From the NCBI GenBank assembly GCA_015485235.1, contig WFTX01000274.1, forward strand, positions 1-6,059: a DNA stretch of 6,059 nt, written 5' to 3'. Positions 1 to 5,314 of the stretch are shown one piece after another (the first letter of the stretch is position 1; the number at the start of each line of letters is the position of its first letter). The position numbers and the translations under genes were made by a program. Under the pieces are notes generated by a model. That model saw nothing but the letters and a program-made list of their open reading frames with translations, was not told where the DNA came from and searched no databases. Source of the stretch: Nitrospirota bacterium (GTDB lineage: Bacteria; Nitrospirota; Thermodesulfovibrionia; Thermodesulfovibrionales; JdFR-85).

Positions 1-464
1 AGAGGGTGGAGATCGAGCCGCTTCAGTCTTTCAGACTGATAAAGGACCTTGTAGTGGACATGGAGCCCTTTTTTGAGAAGAATGATCAGGTTATGCCCTA
101 CCTGATAAACCCTGAACCGCCTCCTGAAAGGGAGAGGCTTCAGAGTCAGGAGGAACAGCAGAGGATACTTCAGTCCATAACCTGCATAATGTGCGGGTGC
201 TGTACCTCTTCATGTCCTGTGTACTGGTACCACAAGGAGTACCTTGGCCCGTCGGCTCTCCTGAAGGCGGCGAGGTTCATCTTCGATACAAGGGACAGGG
301 CTGCAGAGGATAGGCTTGAGAGGATAACGGGAAGTAACGGCATCTGGAGGTGTCATTCCATATACAACTGTGTGGAGGTCTGTCCAAAGGAGATAGATAT
401 CACTGCACACATTACGAGGCTTAAGCGGCATGCCTTCAGTAGAAGGCTCCTGGGAAGGAAATGA
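1..464 (+). CDS. sdhB: Succinate dehydrogenase/fumarate reductase iron-sulfur subunit (SdhB), 5'-truncated by window edge
   Basis: SdhB carries electrons between the FAD of SdhA and the quinone site through three iron-sulfur clusters, on the cytoplasmic face of the membrane. The reading frame is open from the window edge (first full codon at base 3) to TGA at 462-464. About 90 residues are missing compared with E. coli SdhB, which would include the N-terminal 2Fe-2S ferredoxin domain. The visible part is the C-terminal helical domain with both remaining cluster motifs: CxxCxxCxxxCP at bases 183-218 and Cx5CxxxCP at 351-386 (seen as CHSIYNCVEVCP). By homology with E. coli SdhB these ligate the 4Fe-4S and 3Fe-4S clusters. 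The His after the first Cys of the second motif (a known quinone-site residue) is kept. The Trp equivalent to E. coli W164 appears to be Tyr, in PVYWY after the first motif. Frd and Sdh cannot be told apart from this subunit alone. Confidence 0.95.
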   Translation, partial: RVEIEPLQSFRLIKDLVVDMEPFFEKNDQVMPYLINPEPPPERERLQSQEEQQRILQSITCIMCGCCTSSCPVYWYHKEYLGPSALLKAARFIFDTRDRAAEDRLERITGSNGIWRCHSIYNCVEVCPKEIDITAHITRLKRHAFSRRLLGRK

Positions 465-472
465 TTTTTTTG

Positions 473-501
473 TTGCCAAGTTTACGGTTTTCCTGTAAAA
501 T
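473..501 (+). promoter_or_regulatory. Predicted sigma70-type promoter for the liv operon
   Basis: A TTGCCA hexamer (473-478) is separated by exactly 17 nt from TAAAAT (496-501). Each differs from the sigma70 consensus at one position, giving 10 of 12 matches at optimal spacing. Initiation would be expected near base 508, leaving a leader of about 50 nt before livK. It lies just after the sdhB stop, so the transporter cassette probably has its own promoter even if some readthrough from sdhB occurs. Predicted from sequence only. Confidence 0.6.
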
Positions 502-514
502 GTAACTTTAGACA

Positions 515-531
515 GGGGCTTTTCAAGCCTC
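515..531 (+). promoter_or_regulatory. Stem-loop in the predicted livK 5' leader
   Basis: Bases 515-521 pair with 525-531 around a TTC triloop (7 bp, one G-T wobble). If transcription starts near 508 the hairpin lies within the first 25 nt of the mRNA. It leaves the livK ribosome binding site (AAGGAGG, 544-550) free and is not followed by a T-run, so it is not a terminator. A 5'-end mRNA-stabilising role is plausible but is inference. Confidence 0.4.
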
Positions 532-556
532 AAATCACAGACCAAGGAGGTTTTTT

Positions 557-1747
557 ATGAAGCGTCTTATCCTGACAATGACGGTTTCACTGATGGTCAT
601 GGTCTTTACTGCAGGGCTTGTTGCCGCTGAGACCCTTGATATCACCATTCCCCTCCCGCTGACAGGAAGTAAGGCGAAGTTCGGTGAGATAGAAAAACGG
701 TCCTATGAGATTGCCGCAGAGGAGATAAACGCGGCAGGCGGGATCAAGGGAAAGAAGGTGGTCCTCCATTTCGAAGACTCCCAGGGCAAACCCGAGATCG
801 CAAGGGCAATTGCAGAGAAAATCATCGATGTCAAGAAACAGCCCTTTGTTGTGGGTGCCTACAGTTCATCCTGTTCCAAGGCGATCGCCGCGGTTGCAGA
901 AGAGAGAAAGATCCCATACCTGGTGGTAACAGGGGCCTCTGATACGATAACGAGGAAAAACTACAAGTATATCTTCAGGATGAATCCCTCTGTCTCGTAC
1001 TATACGGGTGGCCTGAGGTCTTTTCTGAAGAAGGTGGTGAAGCCGAAATCCGTTGCAATACTCTATGAGAGCACCGACTTCGGGACAAAGGGTGCCGAGG
1101 GTATGGTGAAGGATGCCAAGAAATTAGGGATGAAGGTGGTTATGAAGGAGAAGTACGAAAGCGGCGCCGTTGACTTCAAGCCCATCCTCTCAAAGCTCAA
1201 GTCAAAGAGGCCCGATGTGATCTACATGGTCTCCTACGTGATGGATGCCGCACTCCTGATGAGGCAGATCAAGGAACTCAGGATTGATGCAAAGCTCTTT
1301 GCCGGTGGTGCGGCAGGGTTTGCCATACCGGAGTTCATCGAGAATGCAAAGGATGCATCCGAGTATGTTGTTACGGCTACTCTCTGGTCTCCCCAGGTCG
1401 CCTATCCTGGTGCCAAGGAGTTTGCCGAAAAGTACAAGGCAAGGGCTGGCAAGTATCCATCTTATCACGGGGCCGAGGCATACTCCGCCCTTTATGTTAT
1501 GAAGGATGTTCTCGAGAGGGCGAAGTCCTGGACACCCGATGATATCAGAGACGCACTGAAGGCCACTGATATCGTTACCGCCTTCGGACCTGTCAAGTTC
1601 GAGGACAGGGAAGGATACCAGAACCAGAACTTCATGGACACCCTTGTGCTCCAGGTTATTAACGGGAAACATGAGACCATCTGGCCCGAGAAGTATGCTA
1701 CGAAGAAGTATGTCTATCCGATTCCCAAGTGGAGAGACAGAAGGTAG
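557..1747 (+). CDS. livK: Periplasmic branched-chain amino acid-type substrate-binding protein
   Basis: This 396-aa protein is the extracytoplasmic solute receptor of the ABC transporter encoded downstream (type I periplasmic binding protein, Peripla_BP_6/LivJK family). A classic Sec signal peptide is visible: MKR, a hydrophobic core (residues 4-22), then VAA|ET with likely cleavage after A24. No lipobox is seen, so it should be soluble in the periplasm. The mature protein opens with the usual first beta strand and PLTG turn (about 31-37), followed by an INAAGGIKGKKV stretch (57-68) common to the family. GAYSSSCS (100-107) and VTGASD (124-129) sit where LivJ-type proteins bind the ligand alpha-carboxyl and amino groups. 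The ATG has an ideal AAGGAGG 6 nt upstream. Gene order supports amino-acid uptake, but close relatives bind amides, urea or aromatic acids, so Leu/Ile/Val specificity is inferred. Confidence 0.93.
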   Translation: MKRLILTMTVSLMVMVFTAGLVAAETLDITIPLPLTGSKAKFGEIEKRSYEIAAEEINAAGGIKGKKVVLHFEDSQGKPEIARAIAEKIIDVKKQPFVVGAYSSSCSKAIAAVAEERKIPYLVVTGASDTITRKNYKYIFRMNPSVSYYTGGLRSFLKKVVKPKSVAILYESTDFGTKGAEGMVKDAKKLGMKVVMKEKYESGAVDFKPILSKLKSKRPDVIYMVSYVMDAALLMRQIKELRIDAKLFAGGAAGFAIPEFIENAKDASEYVVTATLWSPQVAYPGAKEFAEKYKARAGKYPSYHGAEAYSALYVMKDVLERAKSWTPDDIRDALKATDIVTAFGPVKFEDREGYQNQNFMDTLVLQVINGKHETIWPEKYATKKYVYPIPKWRDRR

Positions 1748-1760
1748 AGGACAGGTCTGA

Positions 1761-2687
1761 GTGTCTGTCCAGATTGAGATATTTCTTCAGACCCTGATTG
1801 CGGGGCTGCTCCTTGGAGGGCTCTATGCCCTTATAGGGATTGGCATGACCCTCATAATGGGTGTGATGAAGATTATCAACCTTGCCCATGGCGAATTGAT
1901 GATGGTGGCGATGTATATCGCCTACTGGCTGTTTGTACTCTTTCACATAGATCCCTATGTGTCGGTTCTAATCGCAACCCCCGTGATGTTCTTCATGGGG
2001 GTTGCGATCCAGAAGTACCTGATAAACCCTGTCATGAAGGTAGAGTCAATACTTCCGGAAAACCAGGTGATACTGACCGTTGGGATAGGAATGGTCCTTT
2101 CCAACATGGCAACCATCTTTTTTACATCGGACTACCGCTCAACACCGGTTGACTATGCCTCCAATGCCTTCTATCTTTCCGACTATTGGCGGGACTCTCC
2201 CATAGAACTCTCCCTCTCCATTCCCTGGACGGTCTCATTCATTCTTGCCGTGATTATCACTGTCTCTCTCTGGTTTTTCCTGACAAAGACCGATACGGGG
2301 AAATCCATACGGGCTACGGCACAGGACAAGGATGCCGCCCTCATGATGGGGGTGAATGTGGAGAGGATGAGAGTGGTCACCTTCGGGCTCGGTGCAGCCC
2401 TTGTAGGTGCCGCTGGCTGTCTCTTCATACCAATCTATTACCTCTATCCAGCACTGGGTGGCAAGTTCACCCTGATTGCCTTTGTCATAACCATACTGGG
2501 AGGGCTCGGTTCCACAATAGGTGCGATTATCGGTGGACTCATATTGGGAATCTTTGAATCCATGACCGCAACATATGTCGGGATGGGATGGGCCCCTGTG
2601 GGCAGATTTGTCATCTTCATAGCTGCACTCATATTCCTTCCCGGTGGTGTTGCGGCCATTCTCAGGAGGCATAAACTGGGCAAATGA
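1761..2687 (+). CDS. livH: Branched-chain amino acid ABC transporter permease LivH
   Basis: This 308-aa inner-membrane permease (BPD_transp_2 family) would pair with LivM to form the translocation channel. The protein is almost entirely hydrophobic segments. It has the family hallmarks NLAHGE near the N-terminus (N40, H43, G44), a cytoplasmic coupling stretch RATAQDKDAALMMGVN (184-199) that contacts the ATPases, and LGGLGSTIGAIIGG (246-259) in the late membrane region. The start is GTG at 1761: an in-frame TGA at 1758-1760 immediately precedes it, no earlier start is possible, and the N-terminus matches the usual LivH length. A modest SD, AGAGGA (1746-1751), lies 9 nt upstream and overlaps the livK stop. 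The gap to livK is 13 nt, and the stop overlaps the livM start as ATGA. A strong inverted repeat lies inside the gene at 1971-2008. Confidence 0.95.
   Translation: MSVQIEIFLQTLIAGLLLGGLYALIGIGMTLIMGVMKIINLAHGELMMVAMYIAYWLFVLFHIDPYVSVLIATPVMFFMGVAIQKYLINPVMKVESILPENQVILTVGIGMVLSNMATIFFTSDYRSTPVDYASNAFYLSDYWRDSPIELSLSIPWTVSFILAVIITVSLWFFLTKTDTGKSIRATAQDKDAALMMGVNVERMRVVTFGLGAALVGAAGCLFIPIYYLYPALGGKFTLIAFVITILGGLGSTIGAIIGGLILGIFESMTATYVGMGWAPVGRFVIFIAALIFLPGGVAAILRRHKLGK
1971..2008. repeat. Strong inverted repeat (hairpin) inside livH
   Basis: ATCGCAACCCCC (1971-1982) is perfectly complementary to GGGGGTTGCGAT (1997-2008). Pairing continues inward through 1983-1986 with 1993-1996 (one G-T wobble), giving a 16-bp GC-rich stem and a 6-nt loop. 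It lies about 210 nt into livH and encodes an ordinary hydrophobic segment (IATPVMFFMGVAIQ). No T-run follows, so it is not a standard terminator. Confidence 0.8.
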
Positions 2688-3622
2688 AAAAGTGGCTACC
2701 CTATATAATCACGGGATTGCTCGCCCTTCTGCCGCTTATAGGGCTGAGCACCTATATGATGCACATCCTGATACTGGTGATAATGTGGACGGTCATCGGG
2801 ATGGCCTGGAACCTTCTCGGGGGCTATTGCGGACAGGTCTCCTTCGGGCATGCCGCTTTCTTCGGTATCGGCGCCTATACTGCTGGAATCCTCTACTTCA
2901 AGACCGGGTTATCCGCGTGGTGGGGAATACCACTGAGTATATTTTTTGTCTCTGTTGCCTCCCTCCTGATCGGATATGTAACCCTCAGGCTGAGGGGACC
3001 CTTCTTTGCCCTTGGGACCCTTGCTATAGGTGAGGTCTGCAGGGTTACTGCTGAAAACCTGAGGGACTTTACACAGGGAACCCTCGGGATTATGCTCAAG
3101 GAGAGGACATGGATCGACAAGACCTGGTATTACTACATCATACTTGGAATAGCAGTGTTTACCTTTATAAGCATCCGAAAGATAATCAATTCAAAGCTGG
3201 GCTATTACTTCGTGGCTATCAGGGAGGACCAGGACGCCGCAGAGTCCCTCGGTATAAACACCACCCTTTACAAGACTATCGCACTCATACTGAGCGGTGT
3301 CTTTACCGGCCTTGCCGGTGCCTTCTACATGAATTACATGGGATACATAGACCCGGAGATTGTTTTTGCCCTCCATGACATATCCATCATCACCATCATG
3401 GTGGTGATGGTAGGAGGCGTTGCCACTTTCTGGGGTCCTGTTGTGGGTGCAGTGATAATGGTCCTCCTTGCTGAGATGATCCGCTCCATCCCAAGGCTTG
3501 GGGTTGCTCATCAGACCATGTTCGGGATTCTCCTGATATTGATCATCATCTTTCTACCAAATGGGATTGTCGGTGATTTCTCCAAGATAAGAAAATTCTT
3601 CAGGTTCGGGAGGGCAGGCTGA
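2684..3622 (+). CDS. livM: Branched-chain amino acid ABC transporter permease LivM
   Basis: This is the second channel subunit (312 aa, BPD_transp_2 family), expected to heterodimerise with LivH in the inner membrane. It begins with a short charged MKKW and a hydrophobic segment. The LivM signature CGQVSFGHAAFFGIGAY is at 49-65. The coupling-helix stretch AIREDQDAAESLG is at 178-190, and VGGVATFWGPVVGA starts at 243. In that last motif the usual GGxGT reads GGVAT, a mild deviation. Length is slightly below long LivM proteins such as E. coli LivM, which carry extra N-terminal helices, but normal for the compact form. The start overlaps the livH stop by 4 nt (ATGA). The best SD, AGGAGG (2664-2669), lies 14 nt upstream inside livH, which is long, so coupling to livH translation probably helps. 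The stop overlaps livG (TGATG). A 27-nt palindrome occurs at 3384-3410. Confidence 0.95.
   Translation: MKKWLPYIITGLLALLPLIGLSTYMMHILILVIMWTVIGMAWNLLGGYCGQVSFGHAAFFGIGAYTAGILYFKTGLSAWWGIPLSIFFVSVASLLIGYVTLRLRGPFFALGTLAIGEVCRVTAENLRDFTQGTLGIMLKERTWIDKTWYYYIILGIAVFTFISIRKIINSKLGYYFVAIREDQDAAESLGINTTLYKTIALILSGVFTGLAGAFYMNYMGYIDPEIVFALHDISIITIMVVMVGGVATFWGPVVGAVIMVLLAEMIRSIPRLGVAHQTMFGILLILIIIFLPNGIVGDFSKIRKFFRFGRAG
3384..3410. repeat. Near-perfect palindrome inside livM
   Basis: CCATCATCACCAT (3384-3396) and ATGGTGGTGATGG (3398-3410) are inverted repeats around a single central C, with one mismatch that would be a wobble pair in RNA. It encodes a run of Ile/Met/Val/Thr in a membrane segment. 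The low-complexity CAT/ATC/GTG composition makes chance or codon repetition a reasonable explanation. No T-run follows. Confidence 0.6.
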
Positions 3623-4344
3623 TGGCTCTCCTTGAGGTGCAGAATGTATCCAGATTCTTCGGTGGCCTTGCTGCGGTAAATGATGTCTCCTTCGGAGTGA
3701 ACAAGGGGGAGATCGTTGGCCTTATCGGGCCGAACGGGGCCGGAAAGACCACCCTCTTTAATGTGATAAACGGTTTCTACCGGCCGTCAAAGGGGGAGGT
3801 AATCTTCAAGGGTGAAAGGATAAGCGGGTTGAAGCCCCACAAGATATGCAAGAAGGGCATAGCCAGGACATTCCAGGTAGTAAAACCTCTTCAGAGGATG
3901 ACAGTCCTTGAGAACGTGATGGCCTCTGCCTTTGTCAGGGCCCGGAGCAGGAAGGAGGCCGAGGATGCTGCACTGGAACTCCTTGAATTTACCGGTCTTA
4001 TTGATGACAGGGACCTCGTTTCAAAGGGCCTTCCCCTCGGTAAGAGAAAGAGGCTTGAGATTGCAAGGGCCCTTGCAACAGGTCCGGAACTCCTGATGCT
4101 CGATGAATCCTTTGCCGGTCTCAACCCCACGGAACTGAACGAGTCCATCCGGATAATAAGGCAGATAAAGGAACGGGGGATCACAATACTTATAATTGAA
4201 CATCATATGAAGGTGATCATGTCCATATCCGACCGGATAGTGGTCCTGAACTACGGGGAAAAGATCGCCGAAGGCCCGCCCGATGAAATAGGACGGAACC
4301 CACAGGTGATTGAGGCCTATCTTGGTGAGGCACACAATGCTTGA
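3622..4344 (+). CDS. livG: Branched-chain amino acid ABC transporter ATP-binding protein LivG
   Basis: One of two cytoplasmic ATPases powering uptake (240 aa). Walker A is GPNGAGKTT (36-44), the Q-loop is Q85 in ARTFQVVKPL, Walker B is LLMLDE (157-162) with catalytic E162, FAGLNP forms the D-loop, and the switch His is H194 in IIEHHMK. The C-terminal EGPPDEI...VIEAYLG stretch is typical of LivG. The ABC signature is degenerate: LPLGKRKRLEIARAL (137-151) replaces canonical LSGGQ. E. coli-type LivG is also non-canonical here (LAYGQ), and LPLG/K-R-type variants recur in the family from memory, so this is probably natural. Residue S163 follows the Walker B DE where Pro is usual. The ATG overlaps the livM stop by one base, with GGGAGGG (3608-3614) 7 nt upstream. 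The 3' end overlaps livF by 8 nt. All this points to a single transcript. Confidence 0.95.
   Translation: MALLEVQNVSRFFGGLAAVNDVSFGVNKGEIVGLIGPNGAGKTTLFNVINGFYRPSKGEVIFKGERISGLKPHKICKKGIARTFQVVKPLQRMTVLENVMASAFVRARSRKEAEDAALELLEFTGLIDDRDLVSKGLPLGKRKRLEIARALATGPELLMLDESFAGLNPTELNESIRIIRQIKERGITILIIEHHMKVIMSISDRIVVLNYGEKIAEGPPDEIGRNPQVIEAYLGEAHNA
4061..4078. repeat. Perfect 18-bp palindrome inside livG
   Basis: TTGCAAGGGCCCTTGCAA is self-complementary over 18 bp with no spacer. It lies in the codons for the conserved helix after the ABC signature (IARALAT). It could be a dimer binding site on DNA or, less likely, an RNA hairpin with a tight loop; coincidence within a conserved protein motif is also possible. 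Confidence 0.7.
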
Positions 4345-5041
4345 GGTCAGGGGGATAGATGTCTTTTACGGCGATGTCCAGGTCATCTGGGATCTCTCCT
4401 TCAGTGTCAGTGAAGGAGAGGTGGTTGCCCTCATAGGTGCAAACGGGGCAGGTAAATCCACAACGCTGAAGACCATCTCAGGCATTCTCTCTCCCAGAAA
4501 AGGAACCATAACCTTCAACGGAGAGGATATCCTGAAGATCAAGCCCTACAGGTTGATTGAGATGGGGATCGCCCATGTGCCAGAGGGAAGGCGCCTCTTT
4601 GTGGAGATGACCGTAGAGGAGAACCTTGATATGGGCTCCCTGAGGGGTACGGCCAGGAAAGAGCGGCAGAGGAACAAGGAGATGGTTTATTCCATATTCC
4701 CGAGGCTTAAGGAGCGGAGCAGACAGCTTGCAGGGACCCTTTCAGGGGGAGAGCAGCAGATGCTGGCAATCGGGAGGGGGCTCATGTCAATGCCCAGGCT
4801 CATCATGTTTGATGAACCCTCCCTCGGACTTGCCCCCATACTGGTGAAGGAAATTTTCGCGGTGATAGAGAATATCAGGAAGGAAGGCGTGACAGTACTT
4901 ATCGTGGAGCAGAATGTCAAACAGACCCTCTCAGTTGCCGACCGGGCCTATGTTCTTGAGACAGGGAAGATGGTTCTTGAAGGTACGGGGAAGGAACTCA
5001 TGGACAATGAGCATGTCAAAACGGCCTTTCTGGGAGTCTGA
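4337..5041 (+). CDS. livF: Branched-chain amino acid ABC transporter ATP-binding protein LivF
   Basis: The second ATPase subunit, 234 aa (E. coli LivF is about 237). Walker A is GANGAGKST (34-42), the signature is a canonical LSGGEQQ (135-141), and Walker B is LIMFDEP (155-161). Two LivF-specific features are present: HVPEGRRLF (80-88), with Glu where other ABC proteins have the Q-loop Gln, and VEQN (190-193) where the switch His normally sits. The chosen ATG at 4337 gives the standard MLEVRGIDVFYG beginning and has GGTGAGG (4324-4330) 6 nt upstream. A TTG at 4310 in the same frame would add nine residues that do not look like the family, so it was not used. The gene overlaps livG by 8 nt and is the last gene of the liv cassette. 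Confidence 0.95.
   Translation: MLEVRGIDVFYGDVQVIWDLSFSVSEGEVVALIGANGAGKSTTLKTISGILSPRKGTITFNGEDILKIKPYRLIEMGIAHVPEGRRLFVEMTVEENLDMGSLRGTARKERQRNKEMVYSIFPRLKERSRQLAGTLSGGEQQMLAIGRGLMSMPRLIMFDEPSLGLAPILVKEIFAVIENIRKEGVTVLIVEQNVKQTLSVADRAYVLETGKMVLEGTGKELMDNEHVKTAFLGV
4394..4420. repeat. Inverted repeat (hairpin) near the start of livF
   Basis: CTCTCCTTCA (4394-4403) pairs perfectly with TGAAGGAGAG (4411-4420) around a 7-nt loop. Two more outer pairs (one wobble) extend the stem to 12 bp. It lies about 57 nt into livF and encodes LSFSVSEGE. No T-run follows. Confidence 0.65.
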
Positions 5042-5045
5042 TCAA

Positions 5046-5077
5046 GTGCCCTCCGGTATTCTTATGATGGAGGTCAC
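5046..5077 (+). terminator. Possible 3' stem-loop after livF (no clear U-tract)
   Basis: Five bases after the livF stop, CCTCC (5050-5054) can pair with GGAGG (5069-5073). Outside it, GTG (5046-5048) pairs with CAC (5075-5077) across one C/T mismatch, giving 8 bp with a loop of about 14 nt. The following bases are AT-rich but have no T-run, so it does not meet the usual intrinsic-terminator pattern. It could mark the 3' end of the liv mRNA or protect it from exonucleases. Weak call. Confidence 0.3.
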
Positions 5078-5098
5078 ATCTGTACAAAATAATTTTAT

Positions 5099-5268
5099 GG
5101 AGAGGCGGCAAGGCTCCAAGAATACAATGCAAACGACAGGATTTATGGGACAGCAACCTGATTCTACAGGTGTTATACCTGAGTGTCTGGTCAGGTCTGT
5201 GTGGTACAAGAAACCCTTGTTTTCTAAGGTGTCGAGCATTGGTATTCTTTCCGCCATACCGCCTCTCC
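5099..5268. repeat. Long imperfect inverted repeat filling the livF-acuB gap (MITE-like or structured RNA)
   Basis: This is the main content of the 273-nt gap between livF and the AcuB-like gene. The left arm (5099-5130) matches the reverse complement of the right arm (5236-5268) at about 27 of 32 positions: a perfect 10-nt outer block GGAGAGGCGG, a 9-nt divergent patch, an 8-nt block AAGAATAC, a one-base bulge, then AATGC. Between the arms are alternating ACCTG/CAGGT words at 5156-5160, 5167-5171, 5177-5182 and 5191-5196, which can form competing small hairpins such as CAGGTGTTATACCTG (5167-5181). A third copy of the arm core, GGTATTCTT, lies outside at 5055-5063 and matches 5241-5249. The overall form resembles a small non-autonomous transposon-like repeat or a cloverleaf-like RNA. 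No target-site duplication is visible at its edges and no transposase is present. Confidence 0.65.
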
Positions 5269-5314
5269 CTGTCGTGTCAGATTGTTCTGGACACCAGTGG
5301 ATGGAGGTGAAATA

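Noticed and set aside
432..471. Hairpin GCCTTC-AGTA-GAAGGC plus T-run as an sdhB terminator
   Set aside because: The T-run begins 18 nt after the stem, too far for intrinsic termination, and the stem lies within the sdhB coding sequence.
880..889. GGCGATCGCC palindrome in livK
   Set aside because: A 10-bp palindrome containing the HIP1-like octamer GCGATCGC is expected occasionally by chance; single copy here.
1302..1331. Interrupted CCGGT...ACCGG / GGCA...TGCC pairing in livK
   Set aside because: Short, interrupted stems of 5 and 4 bp in coding sequence; within chance expectation.
4310..4336. Upstream TTG start for livF
   Set aside because: Would add nine residues not typical of LivF; the ATG at 4337 has a well-placed SD and gives the family N-terminus.
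5156..5196. ACCTG/CAGGT repeats as a CRISPR-like array
   Set aside because: Words are only 5-6 nt, alternate in orientation and have spacers of about 5-10 nt; no CRISPR repeat length or cas genes.
5217..5248. Possible extended -10 promoter (TGG-TATTCT, 5240-5248) for the acuB-like gene
   Set aside because: The -10 has only 4 of 6 matches, no decent -35 at proper spacing (TTGTTT at 5217 is 20 nt away), and the bases belong to the inverted-repeat arm. Too weak to list as a feature.
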